DNA of 64,000 nt from Celeribacter persicus (GCF_003050785.1 NZ_QAOH01000001.1:310001-374000), one strand, 5' to 3'; counted from the stretch's first letter, positions 52,629 to 62,388 are shown. The notes: generated by a model from the sequence alone, not told the origin. Made by a program: numbers and translations.

Positions 52629-53972
52629 ATGACCAAACGAGTCGCCGTCATCGGCGCGGGCCCCTCCGGCCTCGCTCAACTGCGCGCTTTCCAGTCCGCC
52701 GCCCAGCAAGGCGCGGAAATCCCGGAAGTCGTCTGTTTTGAGAAGCAATCGAACTGGGGCGGGCTGTGGAACTACACCTGGCGCACCGGCGTCGATGAGA
52801 ACGGCGAGCCCGTTCATTGCTCCATGTATCGCTACCTCTGGTCGAACGGCCCGAAAGAAGGGTTGGAGTTCGCCGACTATTCCTTCGAGGAACATTTCGG
52901 CAAGCAGATCGCCTCCTACCCACCGCGCGCCGTGTTGTTCGACTATATCGAAGGCCGCGTGATCAAGGCCGACGTGCGCAAATGGATCCGCTTCTCCTCC
53001 GTCATCCGCTGGGTCGAATACGATGAGGAAAAAGGCGATTTCGTCGTCACCGTACACGACATGGTCGAGGACCGCGTCTACAAAGAGCGTTTCGACAATG
53101 TGATCGTCGCCTCAGGCCACTTCTCCTCGCCGAACGTGCCCGAATACCCCGGTTTCGAACAGTTCAACGGCCGCATCGTTCACGCCCACGACTTCCGCGA
53201 CGCCCGCGAATTCGAGGGCAAAGACGTGCTTCTCGTGGGCGCCTCCTACTCCGCCGAAGACATCGGCTCGCAATGCTGGAAATACGGCGCGAACTCGATC
53301 ACGACCTGCTACCGCTCCGCGCCGATGGGCTTCAAATGGCCGGACAACTGGGAAGAAAAACCCGCTCTGCAAAAAGTCGAAGGCAAGACCGTCTTCTTCG
53401 CCGATGGCACCACCAAGGATGTCGATGCGATCATCCTCTGCACCGGCTACAAACACTATTTCCCCTTCCTGCCCGACGATCTGCGCCTCAAAACCAAAAA
53501 CCGTCTGGCAACCGCCGATCTCTACAAGGGCGTCGTCTATGTCCACAATCCAAAGCTCTTCTATCTCGGCATGCAGGACCAGTGGTTCACCTTCAACATG
53601 TTCGATGCGCAGGCCTGGTACGTGCGGGATATCATCCTCGGTCGCATCGAAGTGCCCGCCGACAAGGCCATCTTGGAAGCCGACGTCAAGGAACGCGTGG
53701 AGCGTGAAGACGCCGATGACGATGTGAAATATGCGATCAAGTATCAGGCGGATTACGTCAAGGAACTGGTCGCCGATACCGACTACCCATCCTTCGACAT
53801 CGACGGCGCTTGCGAGGCCTTCTTCGAGTGGAAGAAACACAAGGCGAAGGACATCATGGCCTTCCGTGACAACTGCTATAAATCCGTGATCACCGGCACC
53901 ATGGCCCCCGTCCACCACACACCGTGGAAAGACGCGCTGGACGACAGCATGGAAGCCTATTTGCAGAACTGA
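52629..53972 (+). CDS. tmm: Trimethylamine monooxygenase Tmm
   Basis: A 447-aa flavin monooxygenase that oxidises trimethylamine to trimethylamine N-oxide with FAD, NADPH and O2. The ATG at 52629 ([14 protein letters not shown]) follows GGGAGTTATTGAAC; a frame start at 52581 overlaps the operator. The FAD motif GAGPSG is at 9-14, [15 protein letters not shown] follows, the FMO fingerprint variant is [12 protein letters not shown], and the NADPH motif is [11 protein letters not shown] near residue 204. The C-terminal [13 protein letters not shown] is typical of bacterial Tmm. Context with tdm and dmm makes the assignment strong. Confidence 0.95.
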   Translation: MTKRVAVIGAGPSGLAQLRAFQSAAQQGAEIPEVVCFEKQSNWGGLWNYTWRTGVDENGEPVHCSMYRYLWSNGPKEGLEFADYSFEEHFGKQIASYPPRAVLFDYIEGRVIKADVRKWIRFSSVIRWVEYDEEKGDFVVTVHDMVEDRVYKERFDNVIVASGHFSSPNVPEYPGFEQFNGRIVHAHDFRDAREFEGKDVLLVGASYSAEDIGSQCWKYGANSITTCYRSAPMGFKWPDNWEEKPALQKVEGKTVFFADGTTKDVDAIILCTGYKHYFPFLPDDLRLKTKNRLATADLYKGVVYVHNPKLFYLGMQDQWFTFNMFDAQAWYVRDIILGRIEVPADKAILEADVKERVEREDADDDVKYAIKYQADYVKELVADTDYPSFDIDGACEAFFEWKKHKAKDIMAFRDNCYKSVITGTMAPVHHTPWKDALDDSMEAYLQN

Positions 53973-54012
53973 CCTTCTTGCGCCCGTTTTACAGGCACAT
54001 CTCTCTCCCCTG

Positions 54013-54051
54013 ATCCGGGGGTCGCGCCCCCTGCACCCCCGGATTTTTTTT
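54013..54051 (+). terminator. Strong terminator between tmm and tdm
   Basis: ATCCGGGGGT-N12-ACCCCCGGAT is a 10-bp perfect stem followed by eight T. The T-run ends 11 nt before the tdm ATG. It should cut tmm transcription sharply unless read-through is allowed. Confidence 0.88.
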
Positions 54052-54061
54052 ATTCAGACCG

Positions 54062-56446
54062 ATGGAGGTCCCGTTGATCCTCAATCCTTCCGGCCTTCCC
54101 TTTCGTCCGGGGGCGCCCAAGGGGTCCATTCCCCGCCGCGCCTCGGCCTTTACGCTCGCCTCGAACGAGGAACGTCACACCGTCCAAGGCGGTGGTGCAA
54201 CGCTTTTGGAGCTGAAGCCCGGCGACCGGATCACCATCATCAACACCGAGGGCGGGCAGCGTTGCGAATTGCTGGCCGCCCACCCCAACGGGCGTATCGA
54301 CCCCGGTGTTCTCGGCTGGTCCGCCGATGCCTCGGGCGAGGCACTCCGCGCGACAGTAAATAGCCCCCTGCCCGGCATGGCCCGCCTCCGTCTGGGCCTT
54401 TCCAAGCGTCAGATCGACCTGACCGGCGCCAAGACCATCGGCCTGTTCTCCGGCAGCAGTGCGGCGGGCGAAGGCGTAAGTTTCACCACACAGAACGCGG
54501 GCTGGTTACTGATCACCGCCCCCGCGTTTGAGCCGGATTTCGAGGCGCAAAACACCGCCACACCGCTCACGGTGACGATCATCCGCGCCGAGCCCCGTCA
54601 GGCGGGCTCTTTCGCCCTCCCCGACCCGCTTGCCGACACGCTACAAGACATCCGCATCGCCTCGGCCACGGCGCAGGCCTATACCGTCAAAAAGGGCGAA
54701 TTCATCCAGATCATGGATGTCGACGGCCGCCAATGCACCGATTTCCAGTGCTTCGACGCGCGCAAGGTCGACAAGGCCATTTTCCACCCGCTCGACGTCA
54801 CCACCACCCGCACGATCCAGGGCCACGCCTATCCGATGCCTGGTCTGCATTCGAAATATTTCGACCATGATCTGACACCGCTTGTCGAAGTTGTGCAAGA
54901 CACCTGTGGTCGTCATGACGCCTTTGGTCTTGCGTGCAATGCCAAATATTACGACGACATCGGCTACCCCGGACACACCAACTGTTCCGACAATTTCAAC
55001 GCGGTCTTGGACCCTTACGGCATTCCCGCCCGTCCCGGCTGGATGGCGGCGAATTTCTTCTTCAACACTGCGATCGACGAACACGGTGTGATGCTAGCGG
55101 ATGAGCCGTGGTCCCGCCCCGGCGATTACGTATTGCTGCGCGCTCTGACCGATCTCGTGTGTGTGTCGTCGTCCTGCCCCGATGACACCTCCGCCGCCAA
55201 TGGCTGGCATCTCACCGACATCCATGTGCGCACCTACACCGCCGAAGAACGCTTTTCCCGCGCCACCGCTTGGCGCCCGACCCCTGACGAGGATCCGATC
55301 ATGACGCGTGAAAGCGCCTTTTATGACTCCTTCGCCGCGATGACCCGCGATTTTACCGACTACAACGGGTTCTGGCTGCCGAACACGTTCCCCGAATGCG
55401 ACGTGATCGAGAGCTATTGGGCCTGCCGCGAAGGCGTGGTGGTCATGGACCTTTCCGCGCTGCGCAAATTCGAAGTCACCGGCCCCGATGCCGAGGCCCT
55501 GATGAACTGGGTCCTCACCCGCAATGTCGAAAAACTCGCCGTGGGTCAGGTGGTCTATTCCGCCATGTGCTATCCGCACGGAGGCATGATCGACGACGGC
55601 ACTTTGTTCCGTCTGGGCGAGCATAATTTCCGCTGGATCGGTGGCTCGGACGAGGGCGGCGTCTGGATGCGCGAAGAGGCCAAGCGTCTTGGCCTCAACG
55701 TCATGATCCGCTCCTCCACCGACCAAATGCACAACCTCGCCGTCCAAGGGCCGAAATCGCGTGATTTGATCAATGAACTGTTCTGGACCGCCCCACATCA
55801 TCCTGATTTGACGGAGATGGGCTGGTTCCGCTTCACCCCCGCCCGTCTTGGCGACCACGAAGGCCTCCCCGTGGTGATCTCGCGGACCGGCTACACTGGC
55901 GAGCTGGGCTATGAGATTTTCTGCCATCCGAAGCACGGCGCGGAGATTTTCAAAGCCGTCTGGGAGGCCGGTCAAAAGGTCGGCATGAAGCCGATGGGCC
56001 TTGCTGCTCTGGACCTCGTGCGCATCGAGGCCGGGCTGGTCTTCGCGGGCTATGACTTCTCCGATCAGACAGATCCCTTCGAGGCCGGTGTCGGTTTCAC
56101 CGTTCCTTTGAAATCCAAGAGTGCCGATTTCGTCGGGCGTGACGCCCTGCTACGGCGCAAGGAAACCCCGTCGCGCAAATTCGTGGGGCTGGAAATCGAC
56201 GGTCAGAACGCCGTGGCCCATGGCGATTGCATCCGCATCGGTCGCGCCCAGGTGGGCGAGATCTGCTCCGCAATGCGCAGCCCCCGCACAGGCCAATGGA
56301 TTGCGCTCGCCCGCATCGACGTAGCGCATGCCGAAGAGGGCACGCAGGTCGAAGTCGGCCAGCTTGACGGGCATATGAAACGCTACTCCGCCCGTGTCGC
56401 CCCCTTCCCGCATTACGATCCGAAAAAGGAACGTCCGCGGTCCTAA
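54062..56446 (+). CDS. tdm: Trimethylamine N-oxide demethylase Tdm
   Basis: A 794-aa enzyme that cleaves TMAO to dimethylamine and formaldehyde. The N-terminal half (about 1-390) is a DUF1989 domain with metal-binding-looking Cys in RQCTDFQCFD, DTCGRHDAF, GHTNCSDNF and SSCPDDTSAAN. The C-terminal half (about 400-790) is GcvT-like (CREGVVVMDLSALRKFEVTGPDAE, ISRTGYTGELGYEIFC, PFEAGVGFTV) and should bind THF to trap formaldehyde. An alternative TTG start at 54074 has GGAGGT 5 nt upstream and may be the true start. It follows tmm across a terminator. Confidence 0.94.
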   Translation: MEVPLILNPSGLPFRPGAPKGSIPRRASAFTLASNEERHTVQGGGATLLELKPGDRITIINTEGGQRCELLAAHPNGRIDPGVLGWSADASGEALRATVNSPLPGMARLRLGLSKRQIDLTGAKTIGLFSGSSAAGEGVSFTTQNAGWLLITAPAFEPDFEAQNTATPLTVTIIRAEPRQAGSFALPDPLADTLQDIRIASATAQAYTVKKGEFIQIMDVDGRQCTDFQCFDARKVDKAIFHPLDVTTTRTIQGHAYPMPGLHSKYFDHDLTPLVEVVQDTCGRHDAFGLACNAKYYDDIGYPGHTNCSDNFNAVLDPYGIPARPGWMAANFFFNTAIDEHGVMLADEPWSRPGDYVLLRALTDLVCVSSSCPDDTSAANGWHLTDIHVRTYTAEERFSRATAWRPTPDEDPIMTRESAFYDSFAAMTRDFTDYNGFWLPNTFPECDVIESYWACREGVVVMDLSALRKFEVTGPDAEALMNWVLTRNVEKLAVGQVVYSAMCYPHGGMIDDGTLFRLGEHNFRWIGGSDEGGVWMREEAKRLGLNVMIRSSTDQMHNLAVQGPKSRDLINELFWTAPHHPDLTEMGWFRFTPARLGDHEGLPVVISRTGYTGELGYEIFCHPKHGAEIFKAVWEAGQKVGMKPMGLAALDLVRIEAGLVFAGYDFSDQTDPFEAGVGFTVPLKSKSADFVGRDALLRRKETPSRKFVGLEIDGQNAVAHGDCIRIGRAQVGEICSAMRSPRTGQWIALARIDVAHAEEGTQVEVGQLDGHMKRYSARVAPFPHYDPKKERPRS

Positions 56447-56460
56447 TTTTTCAAAACAAC

Positions 56461-56487
56461 AAAACCCCGCCATAGTGCGGGGTTTTT
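56461..56487. terminator. Bidirectional terminator between tdm and fdsD
   Basis: AAAACCCCGC-CATAGT-GCGGGGTTTT is a 10-bp perfect stem flanked by A- and T-runs. It serves tdm on the plus strand and the fds operon on the minus strand. Confidence 0.88.
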
Positions 56488-56506
56488 CAATGTTATTTTG
56501 ATTCCC

Positions 56507-56707
56507 TCAAAGCGCCTGACCGGCCTCGACCACCAACGCATGAAGCCCCTCACCGCCCTGTCCCAGATAGGTCTTGAGCTGCGAAATCATCCGGGGCTCC
56601 CAGAAATCCTTGAGATGTACCGCTACACCCGCCACCTGATCGCCTGGCTGGGTTTCAAAAAAGCTTGCGATCTGATTGGCCATCAGCACCATTTTCGCAT
56701 CGGTCAT
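56507..56707 (-). CDS. fdsD: Formate dehydrogenase delta subunit FdsD
   Basis: A 66-aa small subunit of NAD-dependent formate dehydrogenase, needed for maturation or stability of the complex in related systems. The ATG at 56707 overlaps the fdhD stop as ATGA; the longer frame to 56854 runs inside fdhD. It begins MTDAKMVLMANQIASFFE, followed by the family's VAGVAVHLKDFWEPRM. It is the last gene of the fds operon, before the terminator shared with tdm. Confidence 0.88.
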   Translation of the reverse strand: MTDAKMVLMANQIASFFETQPGDQVAGVAVHLKDFWEPRMISQLKTYLGQGGEGLHALVVEAGQAL

Positions 56708-57435
56708 GCGCAATTCTCCGTCTCGTCCGTGTAGGCCACCACTGCCTCCCGGCGCAGCACCATCAATGTCAGCCCCGTCTCCCGAGCCAGTTCCACCGCC
56801 GCCCGCGTCGGCGAGGACAGCGCAAACAGCCCAGAAATCCCGGCGCGCACGCATTTCTGGACCAGATCGACGGAGAGCCGCGAGGTGATGATCACCGCGC
56901 CTTGTCTCACATCCGTTCCACCCAGCGCCCCGATCAGTTTATCGAGCGCATTGTGCCGCCCCACGTCTTCGCGCAGCATCACCAATCCGTCTGCTGTAAA
57001 GAACCCCGCGGCATGCATCGCGCCCACCTGATCGCGGCGTTTCTGCCCGGCGTTCAGCGCCTCCAAAGCCGCGCGTGCATGGGTCTCCAGCCCCGCCGCC
57101 ATCGGCGTCACAGTTCCCGGAAAGACCGTCGCCTCATCGAGGCTTTCGATCCCGCACAACCCACATCCCATCGGTCCCACTGACGCCCGCCGCCGCGCAT
57201 CCATCGCCGCAGAACAGTCCTCCGGAATACGCCCGCGTACCTCATAGCCGTGGGCATGTTTGATCGCCGAAATCTCGGTGACTTCAGAGGCCTCGGACAC
57301 AATGCCTTCCGACACAGCAAACCCCGTCAAAAACTCCGAAAGATCAAATGGAGACGCCATCATCACCGCCGCCGTCGAGCCATTATAGACCAGCGCAACG
57401 GGCGCTTCTTCCGGCAGGGCGTCGACCATGCTCAT
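56704..57435 (-). CDS. fdhD: Formate dehydrogenase sulfurtransferase FdhD
   Basis: Accessory protein that transfers sulfur to the molybdenum cofactor for FDH activity. It is 243 aa from the ATG at 57435, which overlaps the fdsA stop as ATGA. The catalytic Cys pair is in PMGCGLCGIES near residue 95. Other marks are LTGFAVSEGIV, HAAGFFTADG, REDVGRHNALDKLIGA and SRLSVDLVQKC. It is 30-50 residues shorter than many family members at the N-terminus, but the core is complete. Confidence 0.93.
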   Translation of the reverse strand: MSMVDALPEEAPVALVYNGSTAAVMMASPFDLSEFLTGFAVSEGIVSEASEVTEISAIKHAHGYEVRGRIPEDCSAAMDARRRASVGPMGCGLCGIESLDEATVFPGTVTPMAAGLETHARAALEALNAGQKRRDQVGAMHAAGFFTADGLVMLREDVGRHNALDKLIGALGGTDVRQGAVIITSRLSVDLVQKCVRAGISGLFALSSPTRAAVELARETGLTLMVLRREAVVAYTDETENCA

Positions 57436-60356
57436 TCGGCAGCCTCGATACGCCGCGACTGCTCGGCTTGCGCGATGTAGCGTTCCTGCCATTCGCTTGG
57501 CCCGTTGGAAGGCGAAACCTGCACCGCCGTCACCTTGTATTCCGGGCAGTTCGTCGCCCAGTCGGAGTAATCCGTGGTGATGACATTGGCCTGCGTGTCC
57601 GGGTGGTGGAAGGTCGTGTAAACCACGCCCGGGCTGACCCGGTCGGTGATCTTCGCGCGTAGCGAGGTTTCCCCCGAGCGCGACGCCAGACGCACCCAAT
57701 CGCCATCCCGGAGACCCCGATTTTCGGCGTCATGAGGGTGGATTTCCAACACGTCCTGATCGTGCCAGACCACGTTTTCCGTCCGCCGCGTCTGCGCGCC
57801 GACGTTGTACTGGCTGAGAATGCGTCCCGTGGTGAGCAAGAGCGGGAAACGCGGCCCGGACTTCTCATCTGTCGCAATATATTCAGTGACGATGAACCGC
57901 CCCTTGCCGCGCACAAACCCGTCGACATGCATCAAAGGCGTGCCATCCGGGTGGTCTTCGTTACAGGGCCACTGCACCGACCCTTTCTCTTCGAGCAGCG
58001 CATAATCGACGCCCGCAAAAGACGGTGTGGTCGCGGCGATCTCCGCCATGATTTCCGCCGGATGTGTGTAATTCCACGGCTTGCCACCCGTCTCTTTCAA
58101 AACGGCATTGGCGAGCATCTGCGTCACCTGCCAATCCTCATAGCCGTTCTTCGGCGCCATCACCTTGCGCACCCGGTTGATCCGGCGCTCGGCATTGGTG
58201 AATGTACCGTCTTTTTCCAAAAAGCTCGATCCAGGCAAGAAAACATGAGCGTAATTTGCGGTCTCATTCAAAAAGAGATCATGCACGATGACGCATTCCA
58301 TGGCGGCGAGCCCGGCGGCCACATGTTTGGTGTCCGGGTCGGATTGCAGGATGTCTTCGCCCTGACAATAGAGCCCTTTGAAGGTCCCGTCGACCGCCGC
58401 GTCGAGCATGTTCGGGATGCGCAGGCCGGGTTCCGGGTCAAGCGCCACACCCCAGGTGTCTTCGAAAATCCTGCGCACTTCCGGTAATTTCACATGGCGA
58501 TACCCCGGCAGTTCGTGCGGGAAAGAGCCCATATCGCAAGAGCCCTGCACATTGTTCTGCCCGCGCAGCGGGTTCACCCCCACGCCTTCGCGCCCGATGT
58601 TGCTGGTCATCATCGCAAGGTTGGCGATGGCCATCACGGTCGTCGAGCCCTGCGAATGCTCGGTGACGCCGAGGCCATAATAGATCGCGCCATTACCCCC
58701 TTGGGCAAAAGCGCGCGCTGCCTCGCGGAGTGTCAAAGCGGGTACGCCGGTCAGCGCTTCGGTTGCCTCAGGCGCATGGCGCTCGTCCGAGATGAACGCC
58801 TTGTAATCTTCCCAGGCGTCGAGATCGCAGCGCTCCGCGATGAACGTTGGATCGTAAAGCCCTTCGGTCACAATGACATGGGCAATGGCCGAGACCACGG
58901 CCACATTCGTTCCGGGCCGCAGCGCAAGGTGATGCGCCTCACCCAGATGTGGCGTCTCCAAGAGATCAATCCGACGCGGGTCCACCACGATCAGCTTGGC
59001 CCCCTGCCGCAACCGTTTGCGCAGGCGCGAGGCAAAGACCGGATGCCCGTCCGTGGGGTTCGCGCCGATCACCATCACCACGTCGGATTTCTCGACCGAG
59101 TCGAAATCCTGCGTCCCCGCCGAGGTGCCAAAGGTCTGACCAAGCCCGTAGCCGGTCGGAGAGTGGCACACCCGCGCGCAGGTGTCGGTGTTGTTGTTGC
59201 CGAAGACAGCGCGGGTGAGTTTCTGGACGAGGTAGGTTTCCTCGTTGGTGCAGCGGCTTGACGTGATTACGCCGATGCTCTTCTGACCGTATTTTTCCTG
59301 AAGGCCGACGAGCTTCTTGGCGGCGAAAGACAGCGCTTCGTCCCAGGAGACTTCGCGCCACGGCAGGTCAATGCTGTCGCGGATCATCGGATGCAAAATA
59401 CGATCCTTATGGGTGGCATATCCATAGGCAAATCTGCCTTTGACACAGGAATGCCCCCGGTTCGCCTTGCCGTGCTTATAGGGCACCATACGCACCAGTT
59501 GATCGCCCTGCATTTCGGCCTTGAAGCTACAGCCCACACCGCAATAGGCGCAGGTGGTCACCACGGAGCGATCCGGCGTGCCCATCTCGATCACGGATTT
59601 TTCTTGCAGTGTCGCGGTCGGGCAGGCCTGCACACAGGCGCCACAGGACACACAATCGGAGGCAAGGAAATTCTCCGCCCCCACGGCCACACGGCTATCG
59701 AACCCGCGCCCTTCGATGGTCAGCGCAAACGTCCCCTGCACCTCTTCGCAGGCCCGCACACAGCGGTTGCAGACGATGCATTTGCTTGGATCATAGGTGA
59801 AATACGGGTTGCTGTCGTCCTTCGGCAGCCATTCGGGATTGGCTTCGCCGGATGTGTTGCGCGCCTCGAAATGGTTCGCCAGAACGCCCGACTTCGGTGC
59901 CTCATAACGCACATCGCGCAGACCGACCGCCCCCGCCATATCCTGCAACTCGCAATCGCCATTGGCCGCGCAGGTCAGGCAATCGAGCGGGTGATCGGAG
60001 ATGTACAGCTCCATCACTCCCTTGCGTAATTTGCGCAACTTCTCGGTCTGGGTATGAACCTTCATCCCGGCATGCACCGGTGTCGTACAGGAGGTAGGCG
60101 TGCCGCGCCGACCCTCGATTTCCACCGCACAGAGACGACAGGAGCCGAAAGCCTCCAGACTGTCGGTGGCACACAGCTTCGGCACCTGAATGCCCAACTC
60201 AGACGCCGCACGCATCACAGAGGTACCTTCCGGCACGGTGATCTCCATCCCGTCGATGGTCAGCGTCACCGGCTTACCGGTCTTGGCAGGCGTCCCACGA
60301 TCCACATCGTCATACACACCCGTGCCGGTTTCCCAGGGAATGATAAAGTCTTTCAT
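57432..60356 (-). CDS. fdsA: NAD-dependent formate dehydrogenase catalytic subunit FdsA
   Basis: Molybdenum or tungsten bis-PGD subunit that oxidises formate to CO2. It is 974 aa from the ATG at 60356, overlapping the fdsB stop as ATGA. The N-terminus is a 2Fe-2S domain (Cys62, 73, 76, 90), then a His/Cys cluster (His122, Cys126, 129, 135), two 4Fe-4S ferredoxin motifs (Cys193-203, Cys235-245) and a catalytic-domain 4Fe-4S (Cys269, 272, 276, 304). The active-site ligand is Cys397 (ARVCHSP), so selenocysteine is not used. Confidence 0.96.
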   Translation of the reverse strand: MKDFIIPWETGTGVYDDVDRGTPAKTGKPVTLTIDGMEITVPEGTSVMRAASELGIQVPKLCATDSLEAFGSCRLCAVEIEGRRGTPTSCTTPVHAGMKVHTQTEKLRKLRKGVMELYISDHPLDCLTCAANGDCELQDMAGAVGLRDVRYEAPKSGVLANHFEARNTSGEANPEWLPKDDSNPYFTYDPSKCIVCNRCVRACEEVQGTFALTIEGRGFDSRVAVGAENFLASDCVSCGACVQACPTATLQEKSVIEMGTPDRSVVTTCAYCGVGCSFKAEMQGDQLVRMVPYKHGKANRGHSCVKGRFAYGYATHKDRILHPMIRDSIDLPWREVSWDEALSFAAKKLVGLQEKYGQKSIGVITSSRCTNEETYLVQKLTRAVFGNNNTDTCARVCHSPTGYGLGQTFGTSAGTQDFDSVEKSDVVMVIGANPTDGHPVFASRLRKRLRQGAKLIVVDPRRIDLLETPHLGEAHHLALRPGTNVAVVSAIAHVIVTEGLYDPTFIAERCDLDAWEDYKAFISDERHAPEATEALTGVPALTLREAARAFAQGGNGAIYYGLGVTEHSQGSTTVMAIANLAMMTSNIGREGVGVNPLRGQNNVQGSCDMGSFPHELPGYRHVKLPEVRRIFEDTWGVALDPEPGLRIPNMLDAAVDGTFKGLYCQGEDILQSDPDTKHVAAGLAAMECVIVHDLFLNETANYAHVFLPGSSFLEKDGTFTNAERRINRVRKVMAPKNGYEDWQVTQMLANAVLKETGGKPWNYTHPAEIMAEIAATTPSFAGVDYALLEEKGSVQWPCNEDHPDGTPLMHVDGFVRGKGRFIVTEYIATDEKSGPRFPLLLTTGRILSQYNVGAQTRRTENVVWHDQDVLEIHPHDAENRGLRDGDWVRLASRSGETSLRAKITDRVSPGVVYTTFHHPDTQANVITTDYSDWATNCPEYKVTAVQVSPSNGPSEWQERYIAQAEQSRRIEAAE

Positions 60357-61879
60357 TCTGCAGCCTCCTTGCGGGCACTCTTGGGAGCGAAATCTTCCGG
60401 GAAATGGCGCAGCGCCGACATCACCGGATAGGGCGTAAACCCGCCCAGCGCACAGAGCGATCCATCGACCATCACTTCGCACAGGTCTGTCAAAAGCGGG
60501 ATGGCGTTCACGTCGCCCTCCGCGATCCGGTCGAGCGTCTCGACGCCACGCACCGCACCGATCCGGCAGGGCGTGCATTTGCCACAGCTCTCCACCGCGC
60601 AGAATTCCATCGCAAACCGCGCCATCGAAAGCATATCCGCGCTGTCATCGAACACCACGATCCCGGCATGCCCGATCAGCGCCTTTTGCCCGTCGAACTC
60701 CTCATAACCAAAGGGCGTATCGAACTGGTCCGGGTGCAAATAGGCGCCCAGAGGCCCACCGACCTGCACCGCCTTGATCGGACGCCCGGTGGCAGTGCCG
60801 CCCGCAATCTCGTTCACCAACGTGCCAAGCGGCATGCCGAAGGCGGTTTCGAACAAGCCGCCTTGCTTGACGTTCCCCGCGATCTGGATCGGCATCGTAC
60901 CTTTCGAGCGGCCCAACCCGAAATTTGCGTAATGCGCAGCACCTTTCGCGAAAATCACAGGCACGGTTGCCAGAGAAATCACGTTGTTCACAACCGTCGG
61001 ACGGCCAAGGAAGCCCTCAAGCGCTGGAAGCGGCGGCTTGGCGCGCACCGTGCCGCGTTTGCCTTCGAGCGAGTTGAGAAGCGAGGTCTCCTCGCCGCAG
61101 ACATAAGCCCCCGCACCGACGCGAACTTCCATATCGAATGTTTTACCCGAGCCGAGCACATTCGCCCCCAAGACCCCGGCGCCCCGCGCGATCTCGATCG
61201 CCCGCCGCATCACGGCCACGGCATCGGGATACTCTGAACGCGTGTAAACATAGCCTTTGGTCGCACCACAGCCCAAGCCCGCAATCGCCATGCCTTCGAT
61301 CAGAGTAAAGGGATCGCCCTCCATGATCATCCGGTCGGCAAAGGTGCCGCTGTCGCCCTCATCGGCGTTGCACACGATGTATTTCTGCGGCGCATGCGCA
61401 AGTCGCACCGTGTCCCATTTGATCCCCGTCGGGAAACCCGCACCGCCACGACCGCGCAGGCCCGACAGCTTCACCTCGTCGATGATCGCATCCTGCGACA
61501 TGCCGGTGGCACGCTTGAGACCTTCGAGCCCCCCATGGGTCTCGTAATCTCTCAAAGACAGCGGATCGGTCAGACCACAGCGCGCGAAGGTCAGACGGGT
61601 CTGGCGGGCAAAGAATGGAATATCTTCGACCTTGCCGAGCGTCTCGATCCTGCCGTCCAGAAGTGCCGCGACATCCCCTTCGGAGATCGGCCCATAGGCC
61701 AGACGTTCCCCGTCTTTCTCAATCTCCACCAGCGGCTCCAGCCAGATCATCCCGCGCGTGCCGTTGCGAACAATCTCCGCTTCGATCCCGCGTGCGGCGA
61801 TCTCCTGCGCCAGCTTTGCAGCCACCTCATCGGCGCCCAGCGCCTTGGCCGCGCTGTCCATCGGAACATAAATCTTCAT
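60353..61879 (-). CDS. fdsB: Formate dehydrogenase diaphorase subunit FdsB (NuoF-like)
   Basis: FMN/4Fe-4S subunit that passes electrons to NAD+. It is 508 aa. An N-terminal thioredoxin-like 2Fe-2S-type domain (about 1-100) without obvious Cys set leads into the NuoF-like core: LRGRGGAGFPTGIKW, VCNADEGDSGTFADR, VRVGAGAYVCGEETSLLNSLEGKRG and the 4Fe-4S CGKCTPCRIG near residue 440. It overlaps fdsG and fdsA as ATGA on both sides. Confidence 0.95.
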   Translation of the reverse strand: MKIYVPMDSAAKALGADEVAAKLAQEIAARGIEAEIVRNGTRGMIWLEPLVEIEKDGERLAYGPISEGDVAALLDGRIETLGKVEDIPFFARQTRLTFARCGLTDPLSLRDYETHGGLEGLKRATGMSQDAIIDEVKLSGLRGRGGAGFPTGIKWDTVRLAHAPQKYIVCNADEGDSGTFADRMIMEGDPFTLIEGMAIAGLGCGATKGYVYTRSEYPDAVAVMRRAIEIARGAGVLGANVLGSGKTFDMEVRVGAGAYVCGEETSLLNSLEGKRGTVRAKPPLPALEGFLGRPTVVNNVISLATVPVIFAKGAAHYANFGLGRSKGTMPIQIAGNVKQGGLFETAFGMPLGTLVNEIAGGTATGRPIKAVQVGGPLGAYLHPDQFDTPFGYEEFDGQKALIGHAGIVVFDDSADMLSMARFAMEFCAVESCGKCTPCRIGAVRGVETLDRIAEGDVNAIPLLTDLCEVMVDGSLCALGGFTPYPVMSALRHFPEDFAPKSARKEAAE

Positions 61880-62361
61880 GCCGAAACCTCCGACAGAGCC
61901 TTCTCCACCTGCGCTTCGTCGGCACGAGCGATCAGCCTGTCATCCACCATCGCGGCGGGTGCGCAGGCGCAGAGGCCAAGGCAATAGACCGGCTCCACCG
62001 TCAGTTTCCCGTCTGGCGTGGTGCCGTGCCAATCGAGGCCGAGCTTGGCAAGCAAAGCTTCGGCAAATCCGACCCCACCCATGGCCTGACAGGCCTCCGC
62101 CCGGCAAATCTTCAACACATGCTTGCCCGCCGGTTTCTCGCGAAAATCATGGTAAAAGGAGACCACGCCCTTCAATTCGGCGGCGGTGATCGACAGCGCC
62201 TTGCAAATCGGATCATGCGCCGTCGCCGGGATTACCCCGAACGCATCCTGCAAGGCGTGCAGCATGGGCAAAAGCGGACCTTCGAGATGAGCGTGGGCAG
62301 AGATGATCTCCGCAATCGTCCCGTCATCTGCGGACCCGTGCGGGTTCGGGGCTGGCGTCAT
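61876..62361 (-). CDS. fdsG: Formate dehydrogenase gamma subunit FdsG (NuoE-like)
   Basis: Thioredoxin-fold 2Fe-2S subunit of the NAD-linked complex, 161 aa. The four Cys are seen in CRAEACQAMGG and YCLGLCACAPAA, with the GVVSFYHDF segment before them. The ATG at 62361 has GAGG about 10 nt upstream. It is the first gene of fdsGBA-fdhD-fdsD. An ATACG-N2-CGTAT palindrome sits 16-27 nt before it. Confidence 0.95.
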   Translation of the reverse strand: MTPAPNPHGSADDGTIAEIISAHAHLEGPLLPMLHALQDAFGVIPATAHDPICKALSITAAELKGVVSFYHDFREKPAGKHVLKICRAEACQAMGGVGFAEALLAKLGLDWHGTTPDGKLTVEPVYCLGLCACAPAAMVDDRLIARADEAQVEKALSEVSA

Positions 62362-62376
62362 GGCTGACCTCTTCGA

Positions 62377-62388
62377 ATACGAACGTAT
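62377..62388. promoter_or_regulatory. Palindrome before fdsG
   Basis: ATACG-AA-CGTAT is a perfect 5-nt inverted repeat immediately upstream of the fdsG RBS. It could be an operator for the LysR protein or another regulator. Confidence 0.35.

Noticed and set aside
53973-54061. Separate promoter for tdm
   Set aside because: The gap is almost filled by the terminator hairpin and T-run; no -35/-10 pair could be picked out. Kept as a finding rather than a promoter call.
60357-60578. 74-codon N-terminal extension of fdsA
   Set aside because: It lies within fdsB in another frame; the ATG at 60356 overlaps the fdsB stop as ATGA and starts the family sequence.
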